From the NCBI GenBank assembly GCA_964420065.1, contig CAYQQK010000002.1, positions 101,827 through 165,826 of the forward strand: a stretch of 64,000 bases of DNA, written 5' to 3'. The stretch is from CAYQQK01 sp964420065. Its GTDB lineage: Bacteria > Bacillota > Dethiobacteria > DTU022. Positions 16,296 through 24,486 of the stretch are shown piece after piece; position 1 is the stretch's first letter, and each line of letters opens with the position of its first letter. Position numbers and translations under genes: made by a program. The notes under the pieces were generated by a model. It did no database searches. It was given only the letters and a program-made list of their open reading frames with translations, and was not told where the DNA came from.

Positions 16296-17281
16296 TACCA
16301 CACCTCCCCGAGCAGAGATATGCCCACCGTCAGCACCAGCGCCAGACCGAGCAGCACCAGCGCGGCCGTCCGGAAAAGGGCCAGCGCGGGCCGGAGATCT
16401 CCGGCCCGGGGCGGGCGGCCGGCGCGGTTGATCCGGGGCCGCTCCGTTTTCTGCCCGGCATAATCGGCCGCCCCGCCGAGACGCAGTCCGAGCAGCCCGG
16501 CGGCAGCCGCTTCCGGCCAGGCGCTGTTCGGACTGGCGTGGCGCCGGCGGTCGGTGCGCAGTACCGCCAGCCCCCTTTTCCAGGGCAGGCCCCGCAGTGC
16601 ACCGGCCAGGAGCAACGCCCCCGCCGTGAGGCGGGACGGGATGAAGCCAAAAAGGTCGTCGGTGCGGGCAGCGGCCCACCCAAAATGTAGGTAGCGCCGG
16701 TCGCGGTAGCCGAGCATCGAATCGAGGGTATTCACCGCTTTGTAACAGAGTGCCAGGGGAGCGCCACCCAGGGAAGCATAAAACAGGGGCGCCGCCACCC
16801 CGTCGGCCGTGTTTTCAAATAGGCTCTCCAGGGCGGCCCGGGCGATCCCGCTCTCATCCAGGCCGGCGGTATCACGGCTGACCAGCCGGGAAACCTGCCG
16901 GCGAGCCCCCTCCAGATCGCCGGCCAGAAGGGGGGCTTCAACCCGTTTCACGTGCCCGATCAGATCCCGCACCGACAGGGCGGTATAGATCAGCACAGCC
17001 GAAAAGATCGCCGCCGGAATTGCACCCCAACGGGCGGCCAGCAACGCCGCCGGGAAAAAGGCACAGCAGCAAGTCCCCCCCGCCACCAGGAGCACCACCG
17101 CCGCCCCGGCTGCCTTCTGCCCGGCTGCACCCATCCCCGGCCGGAGGAACAATTTTTCAAGGGCGGCTATGGCCCACCCGATCCCCCGCACCGGGTGCGG
17201 CAGCCCCTGCGGATCTCCCAGCACCAGGTCGCCGCAGTAGGCCGCCGCCAGGAGCGCTGCCGCCAGAAAGGGCCCCGTCAC
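16295..17281 (-). CDS. cbiB: Adenosylcobinamide-phosphate synthase
   Basis: CbiB attaches the aminopropanol phosphate arm to adenosylcobyric acid at the membrane. The 328-residue protein has the characteristic N-terminal GDLVLGDPQGLPHPVRGIGWAI motif, RDLIGHVKRVEAPLLAGDLEGARR, VSRDTAGLDESGIARAALESL and FENTADGVAAPLFY, and the later NTLDSMLGYRDRRYLHFG. The start is the GTG at 17281 overlapping the cobQ stop (GTGA), with AAGG two bases upstream; this is a weak site but coupling explains it. Family name in some organisms is CobD. Confidence 0.94.
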   Translation of the reverse strand: MTGPFLAAALLAAAYCGDLVLGDPQGLPHPVRGIGWAIAALEKLFLRPGMGAAGQKAAGAAVVLLVAGGTCCCAFFPAALLAARWGAIPAAIFSAVLIYTALSVRDLIGHVKRVEAPLLAGDLEGARRQVSRLVSRDTAGLDESGIARAALESLFENTADGVAAPLFYASLGGAPLALCYKAVNTLDSMLGYRDRRYLHFGWAAARTDDLFGFIPSRLTAGALLLAGALRGLPWKRGLAVLRTDRRRHASPNSAWPEAAAAGLLGLRLGGAADYAGQKTERPRINRAGRPPRAGDLRPALALFRTAALVLLGLALVLTVGISLLGEVW

Positions 17282-18108
17282 GGCCTTGATCCGCCCGGAC
17301 CGGCCGGACCGGCGGCGGTAAGGCCGGTTACTGCATAGAGCTGCTCCAGGTCCAGGCAAAGGCGAACGTCCGCCGCCAGGCGATCATAGGCGTCCTCGTC
17401 CCAATCTCCGTCTTCCCCGGTCCTGAGCCAGGGGATTACCCCCAGTACGGGCAGCGCGGTGATCCGTTCCAGCTCTTCCAGGCCCGGTTCAAGGAGAGCC
17501 CGTTGCCCCCGGAACTTGTTGATCACCATCCCCCGCACCCGCCGCTTTTCCTCCTCTTCCAGAAGCAGCATCGTCCCGGCGAGGGCGGCAAAAACCCCGC
17601 CCCGGTCGATATCTCCGACCAGAAGCACCGGAGCCCCGGTCAGGGCGGCCAGGCCCATGTTCACGAAATCGCCGTCACGCAGGTTGATCTCGGCCGGGCT
17701 GCCCGCACCTTCGAGCACCACGCAGTCAAACTCCCGCGCCAGGCTGCGGTAGGACTCTTCGACCAGTGCCCCGAGCTCCGCTTTCCGGGCATAATATTCA
17801 AGGGCATCCATGCGGCCGTATCTTTTTCCGGCCGCGATCACTTCCATTTTCCCGCCGGGAGCCGGCTTGAGCAAAACCGGGTTCATGCGCACCTCCGGCT
17901 CCAGCCCGCAAGCCCCGGCCTGGATCGCCTGCGTTCGCGCTATTTCGAGCCCCTCCGGGGTCACGGCGGTAGTCGAACTCATGTTCTGCGCCTTGAAGGG
18001 CGCCACCCGGTAACCGTCCTGCCTGAAAATTCGGCACAGGGCCGTCACGAGCAGGCTTTTCCCGACCGACGAACCGGTACCCTGGATCATGATCTTCACG
18101 GCTGCCAT
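17278..18108 (-). CDS. cobQ: Cobyric acid synthase, ATP-binding half only (no glutaminase domain)
   Basis: CobQ/CbiP amidates cobyrinic acid a,c-diamide side chains using ATP and glutamine-derived ammonia. The N-terminal synthetase half is clear: IMIQGTGSSVGKSLLVTALC, RVAPFKAQNMS, GLEIARTQAIQAGACGLEP, RMNPVLLKP, VVLEGAGSPAEINLRDGDFVNMG, and VLLVGDIDRGGVFA. However, the product is only 276 residues, whereas the family is about 490-510; the C-terminal class I glutamine amidotransferase domain is absent. After GVIPWL the sequence ends in a short acidic helix and a Gly/Pro tail, and the cbiB GTG overlaps the stop, so there is no room for the missing part here. It may work with ammonia or with a separate amidotransferase, or be inactive. 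Confidence 0.85.
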   Translation of the reverse strand: MAAVKIMIQGTGSSVGKSLLVTALCRIFRQDGYRVAPFKAQNMSSTTAVTPEGLEIARTQAIQAGACGLEPEVRMNPVLLKPAPGGKMEVIAAGKRYGRMDALEYYARKAELGALVEESYRSLAREFDCVVLEGAGSPAEINLRDGDFVNMGLAALTGAPVLLVGDIDRGGVFAALAGTMLLLEEEEKRRVRGMVINKFRGQRALLEPGLEELERITALPVLGVIPWLRTGEDGDWDEDAYDRLAADVRLCLDLEQLYAVTGLTAAGPAGPGGSRP

Positions 18109-18126
18109 CTGCTGCTCACCTTCCCC

Positions 18127-18702
18127 CTATTTGATCCGCTGCGGCAAGCCGCAGACCGTCCACCAGACTTCATCGGCGGCAGCGGCGGCGGCCTGGTTGG
18201 CCCGTCCGGCAAGGTCCCGGAAAAGCCGTCCAAGGAAGGACTCGGGCACAACCCCCAGTCCGACCTCATTGGTCACCAGAGCCACCCCGGCCCGGCATTC
18301 CCGCAGCTTCCGGCTCAAATAAACCGCGTAATCAAGGGCCCGGCGAGCCCTGAAATGGAAGGCGGCCCGCCCCGTATCTTTTTTCCCGCCGGCCCCGTTC
18401 AAAAGGCGGTTACTGAGCAGAACGGTCAGGCAGTCCAGGAGAAAGAATACCTCCGGCGAATCTTCAGCTTCGATCACGCGGTGGGGATTGCGGCTCTCCT
18501 CGATCGTGCGAAAGGAAGCAGGACGGCGGCGGCGGTGGATCGCGATGCGCCTTCGCATTTCCGGGTCACCCGCAACCGCGGTGGCGATATAGATCACTTT
18601 TTTCCCCGAAACGGCGGCCACGTTCTCGGCAAAGGTGCTTTTGCCGCTGCGCGCTCCTCCGGTGACCAGGATGAAGACACCCCGCTGCCGCTTCTTTTCC
18701 AC
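18127..18702 (-). CDS. cobU: Adenosylcobinamide kinase / adenosylcobinamide-phosphate guanylyltransferase
   Basis: CobU phosphorylates adenosylcobinamide and transfers GMP to it. The 191-residue protein has the P-loop LVTGGARSGKSTFAE, the histidine region RIAIHRRRRPASFRTIEE, the DCLTVLLSNRLL motif and LVTNEVGLGVVPES, all typical. It is located between the transporter ATPase and cobQ in the B12 operon. Whether the kinase activity is used depends on salvage of cobinamide, which the linked importer makes plausible. Confidence 0.94.
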   Translation of the reverse strand: MEKKRQRGVFILVTGGARSGKSTFAENVAAVSGKKVIYIATAVAGDPEMRRRIAIHRRRRPASFRTIEESRNPHRVIEAEDSPEVFFLLDCLTVLLSNRLLNGAGGKKDTGRAAFHFRARRALDYAVYLSRKLRECRAGVALVTNEVGLGVVPESFLGRLFRDLAGRANQAAAAAADEVWWTVCGLPQRIK

Positions 18703-18749
18703 CGCATCCCCTCCCTATGTGTTGCTGCGACCTGGCCCCGGTAACACCC

Positions 18750-20027
18750 CTAGCTCCCGCATGAAGAGAGATCAAGGCGCTTCTCCGGGCCTTTCAGCAG
18801 TGCTTCCAGCCCGGTTACCGCCTCTGCCCCGTCTTGCAGCAGCTCTTCAACCATCATTGCCGCGCGGCCCCCGCTGAAATCCCGGCGGCCGATCTCCTCC
18901 GCCTCCATGATCAAGACCGGGATGCCACGGGCCCGGGCCTGTTTCACCGCGGCCAGACACCGTAAATTCCCCCCCCCGAAAGGAACCGGCGGCACCACCA
19001 CCCGATCCGCTTCAAAGATGAGCTGCAGGTGCTCCCGGTGCAGGGCGCCGGAGATGATCGAGAAAGGGGGGACCTCGACCAGCGGCAGACGGTGAAAACG
19101 GGCAAAACGGTAGCCGCCGTCCTGCGCGGAAACCGGACCCACGGAAAGCCGCAGGCCCGCCCGAAAAAGGAATTCTAATGCAGGCAGGGCTTCCTCCCCG
19201 CCGGCAATGACGTGTACCCGGGCCGCGCGGTGATCCGCCGCCGGAGGGGAGCCGGCCACGCTGACCTGGATCGCCCCGGAGAGGGGGTGCCGGTAAATAA
19301 AGGCCGGAACCCCGTACGAGCAATGGATGTTCGGCGCAGTGATCACCTCTTCCGCCCGCCCGGCCGCCAGAACCCGGCCGCCGGCCAGGAGAAGAAATCG
19401 TTGAAAATAGTGGGCGGCCAGGTTCAGGTCATGAATGGCGGTAATGACGGTCACTCCTTTTTCCCGGTTCAATTTGACGGCCAGTTCCAGCAACGCCGAA
19501 CGGGAGCCAAGATCCAGATTGGCGGTCGGCTCGTCCAAAAGCAGCGCCTGCGGATCCTGGCAGACGGCCCGGGCCATCAAAACCCTTTGTTTTTCTCCAC
19601 CGCTTAAAACAGTGATCGAGCGACGGGCCAGGTGCCCCACCCCGGTCAGCTCCATCGCCCGGCAGGCCGCCTCTTCTTCCGCCGCCCCTTCGCTCTGGAA
19701 TCGTTCCAGATAAGGATACCGCCCCATGCGCACGATCTCGGCCACGGTAAAATCAAAATCGAGTGCCTGCTCCTGGGGTACCACCGCCATTAACCGCGCC
19801 GCTTCGCGGGTGCTGATGCGTTCGCTTTCCCGGCCGTCCAGCAGTATGCTGCCCGCAGTGGGTTCCAGAATTTTACCGATACAGCGCAACAGGGTCGTTT
19901 TCCCCGCACCATTGGCCCCGAGCAAGGCCAGCATCTCGCCGCCCCGCACCGTAAATTCGGTCCCCTCCAGAACCGGGTGTGCTCCAAAATGAACGGCCAG
20001 ACCGTCAACGATCACTTTCAGCCCCAT
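18750..20027 (-). CDS. btuD: Corrinoid (BtuD-type) ABC transporter ATPase with extra C-terminal domain
   Basis: The ATP-binding subunit of a FecCDE/BtuCD-type importer. Residues about 1-250 form the ABC cassette: LLGANGAGKTTLLRCI (Walker A), VLSGGEKQRVLMARAV (signature), QALLLDEPTANLD (Walker B) and TAIHDLNLAAHY (H loop). The protein is 425 residues, while a BtuD is about 250. The last 170 residues or so (from ARVHVIAGGEEALPALEFL) look like a compact alpha/beta domain with ISGALHREHLQLIFEADRVV and GIPVLIMEAEEIG; I do not recognise it. I take the ATG at 20027, eight bases after GGGGAG; a GTG at 20036 overlapping the btuC stop is the alternative. Confidence 0.88.
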   Translation of the reverse strand: MGLKVIVDGLAVHFGAHPVLEGTEFTVRGGEMLALLGANGAGKTTLLRCIGKILEPTAGSILLDGRESERISTREAARLMAVVPQEQALDFDFTVAEIVRMGRYPYLERFQSEGAAEEEAACRAMELTGVGHLARRSITVLSGGEKQRVLMARAVCQDPQALLLDEPTANLDLGSRSALLELAVKLNREKGVTVITAIHDLNLAAHYFQRFLLLAGGRVLAAGRAEEVITAPNIHCSYGVPAFIYRHPLSGAIQVSVAGSPPAADHRAARVHVIAGGEEALPALEFLFRAGLRLSVGPVSAQDGGYRFARFHRLPLVEVPPFSIISGALHREHLQLIFEADRVVVPPVPFGGGNLRCLAAVKQARARGIPVLIMEAEEIGRRDFSGGRAAMMVEELLQDGAEAVTGLEALLKGPEKRLDLSSCGS

Positions 20028-20032
20028 CAGCC

Positions 20033-21100
20033 TCACTCCCCTCCGCCAAAGTAGCGCAGTTTTTTACGTTTCTTCAGCAGGTAGATGAACAGGGGCGCCC
20101 CGAGGACGGCCGTGATGATCCCCACGGGCAATTCGGCCGGAGCGATCACGGTGCGGGCCAGGGTATCGGTGGCAATGAGCAGTAAAGCACCGAGCAGGGC
20201 CGAGGCCGGCAACAGAAAACGGTGATCCGGGCCGGCCACAAGGCGGATCAGGTGCGGCACGACCAGCCCGACAAAGCCGATCATGCCCGCGGTGGATACG
20301 GCGGCGGCGACGAGCAAGGAGGCCCCGACGAGCAAGATCTTTTTTACCTTTTCCGTTTCCACGCCGAGGTGTTGCGCCGTCTCCTCGCCCAACAGCAGCA
20401 CGTTCAGATCCCGGGCATAAACGGCGATCAGGGTGTAACCGGCCAGGGCATAAGGGAACATCACCCTGACCTTGCTCCAGGTCGCCCCGCCCAGCCCTCC
20501 CATCAACCAGAAAACGACCTGGTGCAGCTTTTCCCCGGCAAAATAGGTGCAGAGGGAGACCAGAGCCGAAACGAAAGCACTGACCGCGATCCCGGCCAGC
20601 AACAGGGTCATTACCGGAACCGACCGGCCGACCCGGGCCATGCCATAGACGAGCATGATCGTGAGGATCCCGCCGGTAAAAGCAAAAAGCGGCACCGCAC
20701 TGAAACCGGCCAGCTCCAGGCTGGCCCCGGTGAGCATGGCCAGGATTGCTCCCAGGGCCGCACCGGAAGAGATCCCGATCACGTAGGGATCGGCCATGGG
20801 GTTACGAAAGAGCCCCTGGAAAACAACCCCGGCTACAGCCAGTGATCCGCCGACGATAGCGGCAAGAAAGACACGGGGCAGGCGGATCAGAAACAGGATT
20901 TCCCGGTGTACTTCCGCGATGGCGGTATCCGATGAACCGGGGAAAAGCGGAGCGAAGAGCAGGATCACCGCCTCCCGCCGGCCGATCGTAGCCGCCCCGG
21001 TGACCACGGCCCCGGCAAAAGCAAGCCCCAGGAGCGCGATCAGGCCGGCCAGAAAAACGATCTTCCGATTTCCGGCAATTTCGCGCAGCTTCTTCAGCAT
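20033..21100 (-). CDS. btuC: FecCD/BtuC family corrinoid ABC transporter permease
   Basis: A 355-residue polytopic permease with about ten membrane segments. Family motifs are IRLPRVFLAAIVGGSLAVAG, FQGLFRNPMADPYVIGISSG, FWLMGGLGGATWSKV and GFVGLVVPHLIRLVAGPDHR, followed by ADTLARTVIAP-like DTLARTVIAPAELPVGIITA. The ATG at 21100 has GGAGG five bases upstream; the frame runs 44 codons further up without family similarity. Between btuF and the ATPase gene in the riboswitch-controlled operon. Confidence 0.94.
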   Translation of the reverse strand: MLKKLREIAGNRKIVFLAGLIALLGLAFAGAVVTGAATIGRREAVILLFAPLFPGSSDTAIAEVHREILFLIRLPRVFLAAIVGGSLAVAGVVFQGLFRNPMADPYVIGISSGAALGAILAMLTGASLELAGFSAVPLFAFTGGILTIMLVYGMARVGRSVPVMTLLLAGIAVSAFVSALVSLCTYFAGEKLHQVVFWLMGGLGGATWSKVRVMFPYALAGYTLIAVYARDLNVLLLGEETAQHLGVETEKVKKILLVGASLLVAAAVSTAGMIGFVGLVVPHLIRLVAGPDHRFLLPASALLGALLLIATDTLARTVIAPAELPVGIITAVLGAPLFIYLLKKRKKLRYFGGGE

Positions 21101-21137
21101 GATCCCCTCCCCCGCGTTGTGAACGCCGGCGGTGTGT

Positions 21138-22079
21138 TTAAAACCGATCGGGATAAAACAGCCGGGCCGCCTCTTCAACCGCCTCCACGATGCGAGGACC
21201 GGGCCGGGCAAAGCAGTCGTCATCAACCGCATAAGCTCGATCTTCCTGCACGGCGGGGATGCTTCGCCAGCCGGTCCGTTCCGCCATCGTTTGCTGCATC
21301 AGACCGGCCGTTCCATGAAAGTTGGGGAAAAGGATCACCTCGGGCTGCCTTTCCACAACCAGTTCGGCGCTCACTTTGGGATAATCTTGCGCCACGTCGC
21401 CAAAGATATTGACCCCTCCGGCCAGGGCAATGATTTCATCGATGATCGTCCCGGCCCCGGCGGTCATGAGCGGGTCCGAATAGACCTCGTAATAAACCCT
21501 TACTTTTTCCGTTTCGGCCAGGCCTGCCAACGGAACCCGGATTTGATCGATCCTTTCCCGCATCGAAGCGACCAGGGCTTCGCCCTGTTCGTTGATGCCC
21601 GCCGTTTCGGCCAGCAAGATGATCGCCGTTGCAATCTCCTCCAGCGTACCCGGGACCAGAACAAGGGTGTTGATTCCCAGTTCTTCCAGTTGGGGCAAAA
21701 GGGCCTCGTGCATGTTTCCGGCCAGAACCAGGTCCGGTTCCAGCTCAAGCATTTTTTCCAAACTTGGCGTGGAAAAGCCCCCGATCTTCTCTTTTTCGGC
21801 CGCCTCCGGGGGATAGTTGCAATAGTCGGTCACGGCTACAATGCGGCCGGCCAGGCCCAGGGCAAATGCGATCTCGGTGTTGCTGGGAGAAAGGGAGATC
21901 ATCCTTTGCGGAGAGTCTGCCAGCGTCACTTCCCGCCCGGCCTGGTCTGTGACTACAGCAAAAAAGTTGGCCGTGCTGTCTTGCGTCGCGTGACACCCCG
22001 CCAGGAGTAAAAATAGGGCGAGGCCAAAGGCCAGCCCCGGTAGCAACGGTGACAGCGGCAACCGCCACCTTGTTTTCAA
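21138..22079 (-). CDS. btuF: Corrinoid-binding lipoprotein (BtuF-type periplasmic binding protein fold)
   Basis: The substrate-binding component, anchored outside the membrane. The 313-residue protein begins with a signal sequence ending in the lipobox LLAGC (modified Cys near residue 30), then TDQAGREVTLADSPQRMISLSPSNTEIAFALG and AVTDYCNYPPEA, typical of the BtuF/FepB helical-backbone family, and VLVPGTLEEI, GGVNIFGDVAQDYPKVSAE. I chose the TTG at 22079 since AAGGAGG lies seven bases upstream; an upstream frame reaching 22157 would overlap the terminator hairpin. Corrinoid specificity is from the riboswitch and operon context. Confidence 0.9.
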   Translation of the reverse strand: MKTRWRLPLSPLLPGLAFGLALFLLLAGCHATQDSTANFFAVVTDQAGREVTLADSPQRMISLSPSNTEIAFALGLAGRIVAVTDYCNYPPEAAEKEKIGGFSTPSLEKMLELEPDLVLAGNMHEALLPQLEELGINTLVLVPGTLEEIATAIILLAETAGINEQGEALVASMRERIDQIRVPLAGLAETEKVRVYYEVYSDPLMTAGAGTIIDEIIALAGGVNIFGDVAQDYPKVSAELVVERQPEVILFPNFHGTAGLMQQTMAERTGWRSIPAVQEDRAYAVDDDCFARPGPRIVEAVEEAARLFYPDRF

Positions 22080-22094
22080 ATCAAACGCCTCCTT

Positions 22095-22136
22095 GAAAAA
22101 AATGAAAGGCCCCGCCCTTGGTGAAAGGTCGGAGCC
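22095..22136 (-). terminator. Riboswitch-associated intrinsic terminator before btuF
   Basis: On the minus strand GGCTCC (22136-22131) pairs with GGGGCC (22113-22108), with an inner ACCTT/AAGGG stem, followed by TTTCATTTTTTT. It lies between the cobalamin riboswitch and the btuF ribosome site, in the place expected for the expression platform. A second weaker hairpin (GCCACG/CGTGGC) lies at 22153-22170. Confidence 0.7.
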
Positions 22137-22210
22137 CGGTTCACAAAATAGAGCCACGGTAAAACGTGGCCAAACCTCGCTTTACCCTTTCACGCGAAGG
22201 GAAAACACAA

Positions 22211-22370
22211 GCGTTTGAGGCAGGTCTCCTGGCTTGCTTTCATCGCCGCCCCCGGCCTTCCCAGTTCGATCGAACCAGTGGCATTTCAAGGGGCACGCTC
22301 CGGCTGACAGTGGCGGGACCGCGCCGGATTTTCACCGGCTTCCCAATTAAGCGCCGTCGCACCTAAACGC
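22211..22370 (-). ncRNA. Cobalamin (AdoCbl) riboswitch
   Basis: On the minus strand the conserved cobalamin aptamer elements occur in order: a P1 strand GCGTTTAGG, the core GGTGAAAATCCGGCGCGG, GTCCCGCCACTG, and the B12 box AAGCCAGGAGACCTGCC at 22219-22235, closed by CCTCAAACGC pairing back to the start. It precedes the ten-gene B12 uptake and assembly operon and should turn it off when adenosylcobalamin is abundant, through the terminator at 22095-22136. Confidence 0.97.
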
Positions 22371-22387
22371 TATTCAATTGTTATTTC

Positions 22388-22416
22388 ATGCTAGCACAGC
22401 CTGACCGGTTTGTCAA
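22388..22416 (-). promoter_or_regulatory. Sigma-A promoter of the B12 operon
   Basis: TTGACA (22411-22416) and TAGCAT (22388-22393) are separated by 17 bases on the minus strand, with a TGC just before the -10 box. Transcription would begin near 22381, ten bases before the riboswitch P1 stem. Confidence 0.75.
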
Positions 22417-22436
22417 CCGCGCGGCCGTCGCAATCG

Positions 22437-22853
22437 TCAGTAGGTCACCAGGTCGGGATCGGTTTCGGAGTGGGGCGAGGCGGTAAATTTAACCAGGATC
22501 CGGTTGGGAAGGCAAACGATGCTTTCGTAAGATCGGGAAATCCACCCGGTATGGGAACAGATCGCCCTTGGGCAGAGCTTCTCATCCAGGGGAAGCATGC
22601 GCAGGCGCCCGCCATTCACTTCGAGCACGGCGGTATGTTCACCGTTTTCACCAAAGGGAAAAGCATACGTATAGGCATCCTCCACAGAAAAAGAAAGTTC
22701 CGCTACGAGCCGGTTATCCAAATAGATCGCCGCGTAGCGCTGTTCCGGATGAAGCGGGCGGCTTAAATTGGACCAGAAACCGCCCAGCCCGCACAGGAAA
22801 AGCAGCCCGATGATCATCCAATCGGCCGGTTTTGGACGCAGCACTGCAATCAT
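22437..22853 (-). CDS. NusG domain II family protein, membrane anchored
   Basis: A 138-residue protein with one N-terminal membrane helix (about residues 10-28) followed by a small beta-rich domain with AAIYLDNRLVAELSF and the cysteines of KLCPRAICSHTGWIS and YESIVCLPNRILVKF. This arrangement, including the C-x4-C-x(n)-C-L-P-N motif, is that of the NusG_II (DUF) family often found with membrane redox or biotin/queuosine-type transporters. The two first cysteines may be redox active or bind metal. The ATG at 22853 has GGAGG seven bases upstream. Not linked functionally to the B12 operon as far as I can tell. Confidence 0.78.
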   Translation of the reverse strand: MIAVLRPKPADWMIIGLLFLCGLGGFWSNLSRPLHPEQRYAAIYLDNRLVAELSFSVEDAYTYAFPFGENGEHTAVLEVNGGRLRMLPLDEKLCPRAICSHTGWISRSYESIVCLPNRILVKFTASPHSETDPDLVTY

Positions 22854-22954
22854 AAACAGCCCTCCTGCCGGCAATTATACCACAGGCTGCCCGCCGTAAA
22901 TGCAAGCCCGGCCGTTATCCGGCGCCGGGCCGCGGTCCAACCTCAACCGGCGGG

Positions 22955-24187
22955 TTAGCTTCCGGCCGGGCGGGCCGCATTTTTTTTCGGCCTGAACATA
23001 CGGCGCAGTTTTGCCACCGCTTTGCCGAAAATGAACCGGGTAAAAGCAAGGAAGGGCCGGGGATCGTCAGCCGCCCAGATCGCGTGAGCCTTGCGGTGGG
23101 CAAACCAGGGTTTCAAGATTTCTTTCCAGGCAAGCTGTTTCTTTTTCCTGTAGCCGCGTATGGCCAGGATGTCTTCGTACAGATGCCAGAAGGCCACCGG
23201 CCGGTCTTCCCGGAGGTGAAAGTCAGGCAAAGGCTCTCCAATCAGATCGCGGTACATGATATAGGCAAACTCGACCCCACAGGCATCGAACAGGACATTG
23301 ATGCTGCTCAGGCGGGCATTGATTTCAATCATGGAGAGCGCCTCCGTCTCCGGGTGCCTCTTGAATTCAATCTCGCCGTAGCCCCGGTAACCGAGCCGCC
23401 GCATGTACTCCAGGCCGATCCTGACTATTTCCGGATCATGGCGGTGACGGGTCAAAGTGGAAGAACCAAAGTTGGCCGGGAACTGACGCAGTTTTTGTGC
23501 GGTCAGCGTATGGGTCGGGCGCCCATGCCGATCGATGTAAACGTCAAAAACAAACATGCGATCGTCGAAACCGGGAATCAGCTCTTGAACCATCACCTCC
23601 AGACCCGCCGCCCGCGCTTCTTCCAGGGTTTGCTGCAATGCGGCGGCATTCGCTACCGGCAGGCATTTGGCGCGGAATATTTTCACAAAGAGATGGGAGA
23701 TAGCCGGTTTAACCAGACAGGGGTAATGCATGGCCGCCGCCGCCGCCGCATCCGCGGCGGGACTATCCGGGAAAAAGGTCAGCGGCATCTGCAGACCGTG
23801 TTCCCGGGAAAGACGGTAAAGGCTCTTTTTATCGATCACCGCCTCCAGCAAGCCGGGAGGGTTGTCCGGGACCAGGTAAAACCGGGATAGCTCCCGGGCA
23901 TAGCGGGAGATGAAAAGAGCGTAGTTGTCGGCCGAAGCGAAAAGGACCGGGGGACGATCAAATTCTTTTCCCAGGTGCAGCAGGAACCGGGCCAGCCCCG
24001 CCTCGTCCCGGTTGATATCCGGGCAGAGCACTTTTCGGTAGACATAGCGCGAGGCCAGCCCGTAGGCCCGCGAAAAGTCGTAGTCCAAAGCGTAGACCTT
24101 TACCCCGTGACGCCCCAGGGTCCGGATCCCGCCCAGAGCCGTATAGAAATTGGCTCCCAAAATAACCGCCGCTGTTTTCACGACCAT
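22955..24187 (-). CDS. ATP-grasp domain protein (carboxylate-amine ligase type)
   Basis: A 410-residue protein with a pre-ATP-grasp domain (AVILGANFYTALGGIRTLGRHG) and an ATP-grasp core: the lysine in YPCLVKPAISH, the VMVQELIPGFDD strand, and the metal-binding GYGEIEFKRHPETEALSMIEINARLSS region. It resembles the D-aspartate ligase/polyglutamylase-like and preQ-type ATP-grasp groups that join a carboxylate to an amine; the substrate is unknown. A C-terminal basic tail follows. The start is either the ATG at 24187 or the GTG at 24181, the latter with better spacing from AAGG. Confidence 0.82.
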   Translation of the reverse strand: MVVKTAAVILGANFYTALGGIRTLGRHGVKVYALDYDFSRAYGLASRYVYRKVLCPDINRDEAGLARFLLHLGKEFDRPPVLFASADNYALFISRYARELSRFYLVPDNPPGLLEAVIDKKSLYRLSREHGLQMPLTFFPDSPAADAAAAAAMHYPCLVKPAISHLFVKIFRAKCLPVANAAALQQTLEEARAAGLEVMVQELIPGFDDRMFVFDVYIDRHGRPTHTLTAQKLRQFPANFGSSTLTRHRHDPEIVRIGLEYMRRLGYRGYGEIEFKRHPETEALSMIEINARLSSINVLFDACGVEFAYIMYRDLIGEPLPDFHLREDRPVAFWHLYEDILAIRGYRKKKQLAWKEILKPWFAHRKAHAIWAADDPRPFLAFTRFIFGKAVAKLRRMFRPKKNAARPAGS

Positions 24188-24421
24188 CCTTCTTCCCGTT
24201 TCATCGTCCTGCCATGATGATTATAACCCTTATCCGTTTTCCTGCAAATTCAAGTCGTTGCCCGTTGCCCCCGGCGGCCCTTCCCGTAAAGCCGGAACGT
24301 TGAAAATGTAACCCGGCCTATTTATGGCCGGCGAGCCCCCGGCCCGGCCGATCTTTGTTTGCGAAGCGGAGCGGGGCCCGCCGCCGAATTACAAAACGGG
24401 CTCCTTGTAAACCGGATGTGC
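24188..24421. other. Divergent intergenic region between ATP-grasp and PBP genes
   Basis: About 230 bases separate the two divergent genes. Apart from the PBP promoter at its right end and a GC-rich stretch around 24320-24380, I see no gene or structured RNA. Confidence 0.5.
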
Positions 24422-24427
24422 TATAAT
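24422..24427 (+). promoter_or_regulatory. Extended -10 promoter for the class A PBP gene
   Basis: TATAAT preceded by TGC forms an extended -10 element. No good -35 lies 16-18 bases upstream (a TTGTAA is only 11 bases away). Transcription would start near 24434, about 50 bases before the start codon. Confidence 0.5.
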
Positions 24428-24486
24428 TGAACTGCGCCTGGATGCCGGGCCGAAAACATCAAAGCCGCGAGAGGAGGCCGGTGGCA

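Noticed and set aside
16296..16679. Upstream extension of the cobS frame
   Set aside because: It overlaps cbiB in another frame; the GTG at 16295 with GGGGAGG upstream gives the normal CobS length.
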